A stretch of 41,253 nucleotides of DNA from assembly GCA_034658635.1 (NCBI GenBank), contig JAYEFL010000109.1:1-41253 (forward strand), read 5' to 3'. The notes under the pieces were generated by a model, which was not told the DNA's origin, searched no databases, and worked only from the letters and a program-made list of their open reading frames with translations. Positions within the stretch are counted from its first letter, which is position 1, and each line of letters starts with the position of its first letter. The stretch is from JABHCC01 sp034658635 (GTDB lineage Bacteria > Bacteroidota > Bacteroidia > Bacteroidales > UBA12481). The position numbers were made by a program, and so were the translations under genes. This document shows, one piece after another, positions 10,201 through 19,400 of this stretch.

Positions 10201-10906
10201 TTTTTGTCTCAAAAAAATCAGCCTTATCCTGAGTTGCAGGGGCAAATTGTTCTGCATCAGGACCAACAATAAATGCAACATTATCCTTATATGCAGATAT
10301 GATTGTGTTCGGGTTAACTTTTGCAGTTTTCTTAATCAGAGCAAACAAAGATTCTTGTTTTTCTTCCCCGTCGATAATAAAAGTCCCATTGAAAATTTTG
10401 TGTCTACAATGTTCTGAGTTCACTTGTGAGAAACCAAAAACCTCACTATCAGTCAATGGCCGACCCATTTTCTCAGATACATCATTCAAATATTCTATCT
10501 CATCCAAACTGAGGGCAAGTCCTTCCTTTTCATTATAAACAGCAATATCGCTGATTGAAATTATTGGCTCAGGTTTCATATCGATATCAAAAACATCCTG
10601 CCTCAGTCCTTGATATAAGTTCTGCAACATTGAATCATAAGGAGCATCCTGATTCTCTACCTTAAAAAACTCTTCAATCCTGATAATTCCATTTACTCCC
10701 ATATTCCTTGTAATCTCAACCGCATTGGTTGACCATGGAGTAATCATCTCCTTGCGCGGACCAACAAACCAGCCAGCTACTTCTGCTTGATCAATCAAAG
10801 GAGCTTTGCCAAAAAGCCAGAACAATTTGTCCTGATCATTTTTAGAAAGTTCCTGTAACGATTGCACTGCAAAAATCTGAGAATTACCTTTGAAAAAAAG
10901 AACCAT
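7211..10906 (-). CDS. purL: Phosphoribosylformylglycinamidine synthase, large single-chain type
   Basis: 1231 residues. The enzyme converts FGAR, glutamine and ATP to FGAM, the fourth step of de novo purine synthesis, in the cytoplasm. Visible landmarks are VNSEHCRHK and ETHNFPT (substrate/ATP region of the first AIRS-like half), the glycine-rich GAATGAGGEIRDR segment, a second AIRS-like half, and a C-terminal class I glutaminase. The glutaminase has nucleophile Cys1079 in the elbow GICNG and the His1192/Glu1194 pair in PHLERS. The length is close to that of proteobacterial PurL (about 1295), so no separate PurQ or PurS is needed. A strong Bacteroidota-type promoter lies 36 bases upstream. 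The gene is divergent from the ECF sigma operon and convergent with the PurF-like gene. Confidence 0.97.
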   Translation of the reverse strand: MVLFFKGNSQIFAVQSLQELSKNDQDKLFWLFGKAPLIDQAEVAGWFVGPRKEMITPWSTNAVEITRNMGVNGIIRIEEFFKVENQDAPYDSMLQNLYQGLRQDVFDIDMKPEPIISISDIAVYNEKEGLALSLDEIEYLNDVSEKMGRPLTDSEVFGFSQVNSEHCRHKIFNGTFIIDGEEKQESLFALIKKTAKVNPNTIISAYKDNVAFIVGPDAEQFAPATQDKADFFETKNIETVISLKAETHNFPTTVEPFNGAATGAGGEIRDRMAGGKASMPLIGTAVYMTSYPRMGKNRPWEKKQEARKWLYQTPKEILVKASNGASDFGNKFGQPLLCGSLLTFEHEENSKTFGYDKVIMQAGGVGFGKHSDAQKDCPEPGDVIVVLGGDNYRIGMGGGAVSSVATGEFANAIELNAVQRSNPEMQKRVYNAIRAMAEADINPIVAIHDHGAGGHLNSLSELVEETGGYIELDKLPVGDPTLSAKEIIGNESQERMGLIIKEKDLPVLTRIAERERSPIYNVGKTTGDYRFVFKNIPPEQNPIDWDLAYMFGKPPKTVLTDETNTDSYSQLSYQSEKFLEYLTQVLQIESVACKDWLTNKVDRSVTGKSAVQQCAGEIQLPVNDLAVVAIDYRGKKGIATSIGHAPIAAMVDAEAGSRLAVAEALTNMIWAPLKDQIKSVSLSANWMWPAKNSGENARLYQAVKALSDYCCELGVNVPTGKDSMSMTQKYPDGKTVFAPGTVILSTGGEVSDIQAVVPQVMVADANSRLLYVDFSNGEFELGGSSFAQVLNQLGSKVPDAADPKSFKNGFNAIQSLIKDGQILSGHDVSAGGLITCLLEMNFPNSEGGVAINLDNFMVDDPVRILFSEQPAVVIQVRNIEDVKAAKTVLSSAGLNVFLLGSPIKSRDIEIEGKGLDESLSIDEMRDEWYRTSFLFDVDQCGNKHAQNRYSNYKNQKLKYSFPNRFSGKFVDYGVDPDRKEKSGIKAAIIREKGVNGDREMAYAMHLAGFDVKDVHMTDLIEGREDLSDVNFIVFVGGFSNSDVLGSAKGWAGAFLYNPRAKDSLERFYRRSDTLSLGICNGCQVMMELDLIHPNDTEHPKMEQNDSGKFESAFLSVKVEENDSIMFRSLAGSELGVWVAHGEGKFIFPENVRSYNKLVKYSYDSYPANPNGSPEGVAAICSDDGRHLAMMPHLERSFLPWQWAHYPADRINDETSPWLEAFVNARNWVREH

Positions 10907-10941
10907 AATAGAGGAATTAAATATAGATTAAGAATCGATGG

Positions 10942-10972
10942 CAAAAGTACGAATTAGTGAAATAGCAACAAA
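10942..10972 (-). promoter_or_regulatory. Promoter of purL (TTTG-N19-TACTTTTG)
   Basis: On the minus strand TTTG (10969-10972) is followed by exactly 19 bases and TACTTTTG (10942-10949), a full match to the Bacteroidota -33/-7 consensus. The predicted transcript start falls about 30 bases before the purL ATG. Confidence 0.75.
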
Positions 10973-11020
10973 CTTTGACCTTTTACTATTAGATTCGTAT
11001 AAATACCAGAAAGTGACTGA

Positions 11021-11569
11021 ATGTCGGTAACTGAAAAAAATAGAAATCCTGAGAAGAAACTTGAATCAAAAGAGCAAAGGTTCACAAGGTTAATGAATGA
11101 CAATATGGATTTTGCCTATAATATAGCAAGGAGATTCTTTGATGAGAAGGACGATATCCAGGATGCAGTCCAGTCGGCATTTATCAAAGCATGGAAATCA
11201 TTCTCACATTTCAAGGAAAAAAAATCTCTGTTTAGTACCTGGTATTATTCTATCCTTCGAAATGAGTGTATAGACAGGCTGAGAAAGGGTACAGAACCTT
11301 ATACAGAAAGTGTTAAGAAACTGGAAAACCTTAGTAGCAGCGATTCTGCCGATGAAATCGAAAAAAGAGAACTATATCAGCAAATAATACTGTTAGCTGA
11401 ACGCCTTTCGGAAAAACAGAAGGAAACTTTCCTGCTCAGAGACATCCAGGGGTATGCTATCAAAGAAGTAATCAAAATTACCGGTCAGTCAGAAGGGAGC
11501 ATTAAAACAAACTTATATCTGGCCCGAAAGAAGATGAGAATATGGATAATCGAAACTCACTTAACATGA
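11021..11569 (+). CDS. ECF-type RNA polymerase sigma factor
   Basis: 182 residues. Region 2 runs from about residue 25 to 95, with the helix DIQDAVQSAFIKAWKS and the segment STWYYSILRNECIDRLR that matches the -10 recognition helix. Region 4 (about 125-178) has LSEKQKETFLLRDIQGYAIKE, then a helix-turn-helix ending SIKTNLYLARKKMR. It would direct RNA polymerase to a dedicated promoter set. The gene starts a three-gene operon: its TGA overlaps the next gene's ATG (ATGA), and that gene encodes a single-pass membrane protein in the usual anti-sigma position. The intergenic side shared with purL contains no clear TAnnTTTG box in this direction, so autoregulation by its own sigma is possible but unproven. 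Confidence 0.93.
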   Translation: MSVTEKNRNPEKKLESKEQRFTRLMNDNMDFAYNIARRFFDEKDDIQDAVQSAFIKAWKSFSHFKEKKSLFSTWYYSILRNECIDRLRKGTEPYTESVKKLENLSSSDSADEIEKRELYQQIILLAERLSEKQKETFLLRDIQGYAIKEVIKITGQSEGSIKTNLYLARKKMRIWIIETHLT

Positions 11570-12057
11570 ACAAGTTACCGGATATCGAAAGTACTACACC
11601 CTGGCTAGCTCTTAGTGAAGAAGGAATGCCAGAAGAGATGAATAAAGAAATCTCAGTAAGTGTTTCTAAAGTCCTACAAAACCAAATCAAAAAGCCAGAG
11701 CCTTTGCGCTTAATGGTCAGGCTAGTAGGAGCAGCCTGCCTGGCTCTTTTCCTCCTGTACAGTTTTGAGCAATATAATACTCTTCATAAAATCAGTCAAT
11801 TAGAAAATCGAATCGCCGAAATAACGGGAGATACCCCTGTGCAATTTCGAACACAAAATGAACTCCTGATAATCAACTCATTTGTTAGTTGGTCAGAAAT
11901 AAAATCGCTGGGAATCTCTCCTTCAGATCCTGATTTTGAGAACCAGCTCCTTCCTTCATACCTGAAAACTAATTTATTCGGAGACAGGGAGTTAAAAGCA
12001 AAATTCTCTAAGTACATACGCGAATTTCAACTAGCCACCAAAATCTACATACCATGA
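11566..12057 (+). CDS. Putative membrane-anchored anti-sigma factor
   Basis: 163 residues from the ATG at 11566, which overlaps the sigma factor stop as ATGA. An in-frame ATG at 11542 would add 8 residues; the overlap start fits translational coupling better. A short cytoplasmic N-terminal region (about 1-48) precedes one membrane segment (LVGAACLALFLLYSF, about 53-67). A coiled-coil-like stretch and a periplasmic C-terminal region of about 90 residues follow. I see no zinc anti-sigma motif (HxxxCxxC) and no known domain. The role rests on position and topology. Its own stop overlaps the next start, again as ATGA. Confidence 0.6.
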   Translation: MNKLPDIESTTPWLALSEEGMPEEMNKEISVSVSKVLQNQIKKPEPLRLMVRLVGAACLALFLLYSFEQYNTLHKISQLENRIAEITGDTPVQFRTQNELLIINSFVSWSEIKSLGISPSDPDFENQLLPSYLKTNLFGDRELKAKFSKYIREFQLATKIYIP

Positions 12058-13097
12058 AGAAGCAATTAAAAAAAATAAGTTACTTTCTCCTAGGAACAGC
12101 TTTGCTTTTTATTCTGCCAGGATGTTTGGACATTTATTTTACCACAGAAATCAAACCTAATGGAGAGATTTCAAAGACCATAGTATTCGAAGGAGATTCG
12201 AGTGAAATACTGAATGTCTATTTCCCATTTATGGACGATGAAAGCTGGGAAAGTGAATGGATCTATATCGACAAGGATAAGAGCAAACTCATTCTTTCAA
12301 AGACTTTTAAGAATGCAAAACAGGCTGGTCTCGATCTAAATCCTGATGACAGTCTGCCATATATCCGTTTTCAACCAGAACTCAAGAAAAAGTTCAGATG
12401 GTTTTTTAGTTACTATGAATATAATGACTTATTACTAGCCATAAATCCTTTTGACAAAATTGACTGGAGAGAATATCTGACAGAGGATGAAGTGGATTTA
12501 ATTCCCATGGATGAAGAAGACAGAGAGGCTGACCCACGCTACATTAAAATAGAATATGAAACTACTGAAAAACGGTTCGAAGAATATCTGCTAAATAGTG
12601 GCTTTGAAGAGTTCTTCCAAATATTTATTCATGCTATGAAACAAACCAATGGGATCAGTCTGAAAGAGGAAGATGTTATTGCAAAAAAACAGGAGATTCT
12701 TGAACTTGCTATCGAATCTGATAATGACAATGTTGAAGAAATATTAGTCAGCTTTCAAACCATCCTTGATAGTACAGATGTAAACCGGATTGGAGAGCAG
12801 AATAAAGATTTACTTGGATATGTCGATCAGAAAATAGACTTTTTTGAAAATGCTTTTGTGGACAACCTGCATTTCACCATCCGGATGCCCGGACTGCTGA
12901 TCAACACCAACAGCAATCAGATTGAAGGGAATAGTTTATCCTGGGAAATCGATGGTTTTGATGCCTACTTCAAAGACTATCCTATGAAAGCAGAAAGTCG
13001 AATTGTCAACATCTGGGCATTTGTTGTTGCAGGTCTGGCTTTAGCCATTCTGCTTTTCTCTCTTATTTGGAGTGTTTTCAGACGAAAGAAAGCCTAG
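12054..13097 (+). CDS. Lipoprotein with C-terminal transmembrane anchor, ECF operon
   Basis: 347 residues. The lipoprotein signal ends LPGC (Cys24). The start of the mature chain, LDIYFTTEIKPNGEISKTI, has the strand / polar-Asn-Gly turn / strand pattern seen in LppM-like lipoprotein domains. The middle is acidic and helical (about 150-270). A C-terminal hydrophobic helix (IWAFVVAGLALAILLFSLIW) is followed by RRKK, so both ends are membrane-attached. No enzymatic motif is visible. Its ATG overlaps the putative anti-sigma stop, so the three genes are translationally coupled; it could be a sensor or the main target of the ECF system. The stop codon lies in CTAG, shared with the convergent CotH-family gene. 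The LppM comparison is weak and based on architecture. Confidence 0.6.
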   Translation: MKKQLKKISYFLLGTALLFILPGCLDIYFTTEIKPNGEISKTIVFEGDSSEILNVYFPFMDDESWESEWIYIDKDKSKLILSKTFKNAKQAGLDLNPDDSLPYIRFQPELKKKFRWFFSYYEYNDLLLAINPFDKIDWREYLTEDEVDLIPMDEEDREADPRYIKIEYETTEKRFEEYLLNSGFEEFFQIFIHAMKQTNGISLKEEDVIAKKQEILELAIESDNDNVEEILVSFQTILDSTDVNRIGEQNKDLLGYVDQKIDFFENAFVDNLHFTIRMPGLLINTNSNQIEGNSLSWEIDGFDAYFKDYPMKAESRIVNIWAFVVAGLALAILLFSLIWSVFRRKKA

Positions 13098-14635
13098 ATA
13101 ATGAGCAGTAACTGGCTGATGTTTTTACCATTGGCCAGCTGCTGTTTAAGTATATAGGTTCCGGACGCAATATCAGAAACGGAAACCATATTTGTTGATC
13201 CCCTTAAATCCCACTTCACAATAAAACATCCTGCCAGATTAAAAAGCTCTGCAGTTTGAATTTCAGAATGCTGGAAAGTAATATAATCATCGGCCGGATT
13301 TGGATAGACAGTCGGTTCTTCCTCTAGATCAAAACTCAGAATCCTTAATACATCCAATTGATTTAAGGCAGATGCTGTACGGTTCTGGATAAAAGGGATC
13401 AACCCAGACTTAACATGGCTGGCATCCAAACGATCATTATACGATAGCAGAAAATCCGGAAAATCCCATCCATAATCAAGGGCGTAAAATGGGTCCTCAG
13501 GAATTCGGGCTGCAATCATATTACGCAACTGGCTAATATCAGCCTCCAACTCACCATTATGAATATGGTTCTGAATAAAATCCCTGAATAACTCAGTATA
13601 CAGATCCCTGAATTGGGGCACTTCCAATATCCTATCATAAATGGGCCTGGCTTCTGATGAGCTCCAGTTATAAACATCCCGTTCCTCCCAGTTAATGCCA
13701 AACCAATCAATACCAAATGTATTATCCAGATCATATGGAATATATTCAAACACTCCGGATACTGGATTATTATAGAGGTAGAAATTATTCTTATTGTAAA
13801 TTGGTCCATCCCAATTCCCGGTAAAAATATCCATTACAATAACAGACAGATAAGTCTCTACGTTAAATACTTTGGGCAACTCCAGGTACAAGAGATTTAG
13901 AGGTGTATTGTTTAAAACTCCGATGAATTTCATGATATCTGTATAATCATCAGCTTCTTCGTTGGTCTTTAACTGGTATGCCCTGCGATCATTATTAGTA
14001 AACTTATAGCTCTCAGGATCACTACCTCGCCAATCTAAAGCAGCTGGCCAAAGACATTTGTACAGATTTCCGGTTTTATTGCCAAATCGAAGGTCCACAA
14101 ACTCCTCATCCACATGTTCAACGTTGATATACACACCCCAGAATTCATCGTTTATATAAAGTAAAATGTGATTGGACCTACTTGCCGGTATTTCCAAATC
14201 TTTACAGATGTTCCAGCCCAGCTTGGAGCGAATCACAGATGGATCATTATGTTCTCCATTAAGGTTCATTTTCTCTAAACCATAGAACTTCTGATCTCCA
14301 TCAAAAGAATTGAAGGCTACCTTAAAAGATTTCTTCTTAGAGGATCGTGATGTATTGCCCCGACACCTGAATCCCACAAGACTTACAACTTCATTTACAA
14401 ATCCATTATCAAATTCAAATCCGGCCGGATATTCATGATCTGAATAAGGGTCAGCATAAATAGCCTGCAAACTGTCAGGATCAATAGTAATCCGAATCAC
14501 CGGAACAACATCATCCCGAAACACTTCCCCATCAACAGGAAACAATTCCTGAGAAAAACCAGCTCCACAAAAAGTCAAGCCCCATAAGCCAACAAAAAAA
14601 AACACCAACCTCACACTGATAACCATAATTCTCAT
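13094..14635 (-). CDS. CotH-family protein with T9SS C-terminal sorting domain
   Basis: 513 residues: a hydrophobic signal peptide (to about residue 28), a CotH kinase-like domain (about 45-420) and a type A T9SS sorting domain (about 435-513). CotH features include the FRCRGNTSR segment, SFKVAFNSF, KMNLNGEHNDPS and YIPYDLDNTFGIDW, where the D-x-D-N cluster matches the metal-binding part of the atypical kinase fold. The sorting domain has YPNP, an internal LFNLAG strand and SGTYIL. The protein is therefore probably carried across the outer membrane by type IX secretion and released or attached to the surface. Spore-coat CotH proteins phosphorylate other proteins; the target here is unknown. 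It is tail-to-tail with the ECF operon lipoprotein. The gamma-glutamyltransferase gene lies 57 bases upstream on the same strand. Confidence 0.87.
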   Translation of the reverse strand: MRIMVISVRLVFFFVGLWGLTFCGAGFSQELFPVDGEVFRDDVVPVIRITIDPDSLQAIYADPYSDHEYPAGFEFDNGFVNEVVSLVGFRCRGNTSRSSKKKSFKVAFNSFDGDQKFYGLEKMNLNGEHNDPSVIRSKLGWNICKDLEIPASRSNHILLYINDEFWGVYINVEHVDEEFVDLRFGNKTGNLYKCLWPAALDWRGSDPESYKFTNNDRRAYQLKTNEEADDYTDIMKFIGVLNNTPLNLLYLELPKVFNVETYLSVIVMDIFTGNWDGPIYNKNNFYLYNNPVSGVFEYIPYDLDNTFGIDWFGINWEERDVYNWSSSEARPIYDRILEVPQFRDLYTELFRDFIQNHIHNGELEADISQLRNMIAARIPEDPFYALDYGWDFPDFLLSYNDRLDASHVKSGLIPFIQNRTASALNQLDVLRILSFDLEEEPTVYPNPADDYITFQHSEIQTAELFNLAGCFIVKWDLRGSTNMVSVSDIASGTYILKQQLANGKNISQLLLII

Positions 14636-14655
14636 TTAAGTCTCATTTCTTTGCC

Positions 14656-14690
14656 TTTTGTCTTTTGCCTTTTGCCTTTTGCCTTTTGCC
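14656..14690 (-). repeat. 7-bp tandem repeat at the 3' end of the gamma-glutamyltransferase gene
   Basis: Five consecutive 7-base units; in gene orientation the core is GGCAAAA with one GACAAAA variant. Degenerate copies extend to 14649 and 14693. The array starts immediately after the TGA at 14693-14695 and fills most of the 57-base gap to the CotH-family start. Confidence 0.85.
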
Positions 14691-14692
14691 TT

Positions 14693-16381
14693 TCAATACC
14701 CCCCAGCCTGCCCATCCTTCCTGCTCTCTGAGGCTCCATAATAAACTCCCTGCTCCACATCCCACTTAATCGCCTGGTAGCCACCAAATCCACCATTCGT
14801 CCATTGAATCTTATGCCCTTTCCTGACCAGAGACTTGATAGTTTCATAAGAAAATCCACTTTCCAGGTAAACCGTACCACCATCCCTCATTACCTCGCCT
14901 GTTGGCTGAGAAGAACCTGAATGCCTGATACGTGGGGCGTCTCCGGCCTCCTGTAAGTTCATTCCAAAATCGACCAGATTTACCACGATCTGAGCATGTC
15001 CCTGTGGCTGCATCGCACCACCCATAAGGCCAAAGCTTATCCATGGTTCTCCATCTTTGGTGATAAATGCAGGAATAATGGTGTGAAATGGTCGCTTTCC
15101 GGGAGCATAGCAATTTGCATGATTCGAATCCAGTGAAAACAGTTCTCCCCTGTCTTGTAGAACAAAGCCAAGATCTCCCGGGGTCATACCGGATCCCATT
15201 CCTCTGTAATTAGACTGGATCAATGAAACCATATTTCCTTTTTCATCAGCCACTGTCAGGTAGATAGTATTCCCCTTTTCAATCTCTCCTGCAGGATATG
15301 ATCTGCTTGCACGATTCTCGCGGATTAACTTTCTTCTTTCAGCAGCATATTCTTTCGACAATAGCATATCGAGTGGTACATCATAGAAATCCATGTCAGC
15401 ATAAAATTTTGCTCTGTCTTCAAAGGCAAGTTTCTTTGCTTCTATAAATAAATGCATATACTCAGGACCTCCGAAACCCATGTCAGAGATATTATAATCT
15501 TCCAGAATATTCAGCATCTGCAATGCAGCAGTTCCCTGACCATTTGGAGGCAGTTCCCACACATCATAGCCACGATAATTAGTACTTACAGGTTCTACCC
15601 AATCAGATTTATGTGATGCAAGATCTTCATAGGATAAAAACCCTCCATTTTCTTTCATATAGGCAGCAATTTTGCGTGCAATACTCCCCTTATAAAACTC
15701 ATCACGGCCTTGCTCAGCCAATAATTGATATGTTATTGCAAGTCGTGGATTCTTAAAGACATCCCCTTTAGAGGGCATCTGACCCTCTGGCATATAGGTT
15801 TCTTTAAATCCAGGATATCTGGCCAGCCTGCTCGCACCCCTCATATAATATGCAATCAGCTCAGATACTGGAAATCCTTCATTTGCATATCGAATTGCAG
15901 GAGCCAAAATGTCCTTCATAGGAAGAACTCCAAATTTTTTGTGCAATTCAAACCATCCGTCAACAGCACCAGGCACGGAAACAGGCAGAGGACCTGTAGA
16001 AGGAATACTTGTCAAACCTTTCTTTTGAAAATATTCTAATGTTAGTGTTTTAGGTGAACGCCCACTTCCATTCAGTCCGTATAATTTTTCTGTTTCTGCA
16101 TCCCAAACAATAGCAAACAGATCCCCACCTATCCCACTGCCAGTTGGTTCCATCAATCCCAGAGCAGCATTAGCTGCAATTGCAGCATCCACTGCACTAC
16201 CACCAGCTTTAAGAATATCCAGTGCTATCTGCGTAACCAGAGGCTGACTGGTGCAAGCCATACCATGCTGAGCAATCACCTCAGAACGAGTAGCAAAATT
16301 TAAACTTGACAAACGATCCTGTGCCTGAACAATAAAAGGAAATAGTAGTAGGAAGAGCGAAATTCTAAGTAATTTAGTCAT
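14693..16381 (-). CDS. ggt: Gamma-glutamyltransferase, exported
   Basis: 562 residues with a signal peptide ending at VQAQ (residue 21), so periplasmic. The family is an Ntn hydrolase that cleaves itself before a Thr and transfers gamma-glutamyl groups from glutathione and related peptides. The autoprocessing and nucleophile Thr is Thr372 in KGNTIYL, followed by VADEKGNMVSLIQSNY. GSGIGGD (81-87) and the late GLMGGAMQPQGH segment are typical of the GGT fold. The NTIYL form (instead of TTH) belongs to the GGT-like branch of unclear acceptor specificity, so hydrolase activity is as likely as transpeptidation. Upstream the start is only 29 bases from the divergent LamG/beta-helix gene. Its 3' end runs directly into a heptamer repeat. 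Confidence 0.93.
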   Translation of the reverse strand: MTKLLRISLFLLLFPFIVQAQDRLSSLNFATRSEVIAQHGMACTSQPLVTQIALDILKAGGSAVDAAIAANAALGLMEPTGSGIGGDLFAIVWDAETEKLYGLNGSGRSPKTLTLEYFQKKGLTSIPSTGPLPVSVPGAVDGWFELHKKFGVLPMKDILAPAIRYANEGFPVSELIAYYMRGASRLARYPGFKETYMPEGQMPSKGDVFKNPRLAITYQLLAEQGRDEFYKGSIARKIAAYMKENGGFLSYEDLASHKSDWVEPVSTNYRGYDVWELPPNGQGTAALQMLNILEDYNISDMGFGGPEYMHLFIEAKKLAFEDRAKFYADMDFYDVPLDMLLSKEYAAERRKLIRENRASRSYPAGEIEKGNTIYLTVADEKGNMVSLIQSNYRGMGSGMTPGDLGFVLQDRGELFSLDSNHANCYAPGKRPFHTIIPAFITKDGEPWISFGLMGGAMQPQGHAQIVVNLVDFGMNLQEAGDAPRIRHSGSSQPTGEVMRDGGTVYLESGFSYETIKSLVRKGHKIQWTNGGFGGYQAIKWDVEQGVYYGASESRKDGQAGGY

Positions 16382-16410
16382 GCGATTATTCTTTGAAATC
16401 CCATAAATTT

Positions 16411-19400
16411 ATGAAAACCCAGCGGATAATCATTCTCTTCATGTTGAGCAGCATCCTGATATGTCAGGGTCTGACTCAGACTCAGGTTTTATATCTTAAT
16501 TTCGACAATAGTTTTCTGGGAGAAGCAGGCGAAGAACCAAGCCTGTACAATTATAATAACCCACTGATATTCAGTGATGGAGTTGTCAATCAGGCGGCAT
16601 ATTTCCCGGATGGAAATCGCTTGCAATTTCTGGCAGCAGACAACATCAATGATCTTACAGGAACAATACATTACTGGATCAATACTTCCTGGTTTGAACC
16701 AGACAATCACTGTCTTTTCTCATATGGCACTGGTCTCAACTATATGAAAATTGAATTGACTGAAGATAATATTTACCGCTTTTTTATTAGTCATGACCGA
16801 CGAAACCTTGAGGCCAACATGGGTATCAGTTTGTGGGAGCCAGACAGCTGGCATCATCTTGCCCATACATGGAATAGCAATGCCGGGTCACCTTTTGGAG
16901 CTATAAAAACCTATTTTGATGGTGAATTAACCGGTTTTAATGAATCTGGTGAGAATGGAGACTTAATTCAGGCTATCGGTGGAGAGTTTCAGATTGGGGC
17001 AAATGGTACTGAAAACCCTCTGATGGCAAAACTTGACCTCTTTTCCATTCTTGATTGTGAGCTCAGTCAGGAGGAAATACAGGCATTATTCGAACAGCAC
17101 ATCCAGACAAAAGAACGCCATACCCTCTTGCTGGATTTTGAAGATAATCTGCTCGGCAATTCCCTGGAGGAACCATGTGATGAGATGGCAGTTAGTATTA
17201 CTGATGGAAAGTTTGGGAAAGCTCTTCACCTGAATCCACAAGACATCCTTAAATACCCTGTCGAAGGGAATATTCATCCAAAAAAAGGATTCATGTGCTG
17301 CTGGGTTTTCCCAAATTGGAATAGCAACAATGATCACACCTTATTTCAGGTGGATGATGGTTCTGATTTTAGAATTGGCTCTGATGATTCCGGAGAGTTT
17401 CTATTCATAATTGGGAACCCTGAAAATCAGGATAGTTATTTTGAAGCCGCCATTAACGCTGATCAACTTCCACAACAAACCTGGACTCATCTGGCATTCA
17501 CATGGAATTACAGAGCCGGAACCTCACAAGAAGCTTTGCAGATATATGTCAATGGTCTCTTGTCAGGGCAAAACCGATCAGGTGCAATGCCCTGGAACAT
17601 TCCTTTCTTATCAGGACAAAAAATTCAGATAGCCGGATCCGAATTTCAAAATACTTTTAGCGGTAGAATTGATCGTTTCTTTATTCTGGATTATATCCCT
17701 GATCAGCAAACTATCAGCAAAATACAAGATGGAGCATATCCGGTAATCGATGATATGGTACTCTTTTCAAACACTGATATCTCTTTTTTAGCCAGCAACA
17801 ATCTTCTTTCAGACAAGGGACAGCCAGGAGTAATTATCCTGGAAAATAAAACTAATATTACTATCGATGGTAGCAATTTTTTGGCGATGGGAGAAAACGG
17901 GAATGGTTTTTTCATGAAGCTTACTGATTGTGAAGGCATCACACTAACTAACTTTGAGTCTATACAGGATTATTTCCATGGTATAAAACTTACCAATTGC
18001 ATAAATATTGAGATCAGAAACTGCAATATATCAGCAAACAGAAGAGATTTTAACGGAGAGCTTTGTTTCTGGGGAGGTCCTGATATGGCCCATGGTGGAG
18101 GTATTTATCTTGAGGATTGTGAGCTGGTTAGTATTTCTGATAACATTCTCACTGAACAAAATGATGGAATAGCGGCTTATTACTGCGACAGTCTCACCAT
18201 CGAAGACAATGATTGCTCCCAAAATACAGCCTTTGGAATTCGTATGTTTCATTCTGACAATAGCCAGATTCATCGCAATAATTGCTCGTATATTACACGT
18301 ACCAGTGATTCAGATAATTGTGCAGCTATCATGCTTTATTTTTGTCTGCAAAACACAGTAACAAATAATAATTTCAGCCACGGGGAAAATGGAATTATTA
18401 TTAATGACAATAAAAACCTGGACAACTCAATCCCTCATTTTGATCGGGGAAATAATTATTTAACACATAACAACTGTTCTTATTCTATTCGTAATGCAGT
18501 TGAATCTGTTTTCTCAAGCGAAAATATATTTGAGTACAATACTTGTTCGTTTAGCAATTATGGTTTTTGGTTGGGATACTCTACAAAACTGAGCATAAAC
18601 AATAATACTATTAATCACAACCGTCAAGCCGGGATTGCGATCGACAGAGGCTCTGACAATTCCCTGATTGCAAACATCCTGAAGGAGAACAGAACTGGTA
18701 TGGAAATATGGCAGGATGATTCACCCGTCTCAGGCTATGAAGATTATCAATCACAAAATTATCACATAGGAAAGAATTATTTTATTGGCAACCAAACTGC
18801 GCTTCTATTAGCCGGGACCAAAGATTCCTATGTCACGCAAAACCTTTTCATAACCAATTGGAATGGAGTTGTGCTTGAAAAATTTTCTTATGCTGACACC
18901 CTAACAATTAATCGGTTTAGCAATACTGTACGATATCACATAATTAATCGTTCAGACAGTTCTCTGATCGCTGCAGAAAACTCCTTCGGACATAATGAAA
19001 CCGATCTGATAGATTGTAAAATCCTCGACAACAAAGATGGAATGGAGTATGCCGAGGTTATCTGGGAACCATTTATTCAATCAAGTAATCCGGTAATCCA
19101 AACTACCCCACCTGATGATTTGGCTGAAAAAGATTTTGAATGGATGAGCTTTACAGAGGATGGCCGGCCTACAATCATTTCCTGGGACAGCTCTGATTAC
19201 CTGGATGGGAATCAGTCTCTCCATGTTATATCAGAGAGCAGTACAAATATTGTGCTTCACTACACTCCTTCCGCCCTGGTTTCTGCAAGATGGGATTTAA
19301 GTCAGATTAGTGCTATTGTTTTTCACTTTAAAATCAAACACCTGTCAGGACAACATCTACAGCAAGCTGAAGTATTCCTGGGAGACGAATGCAATGCTTA

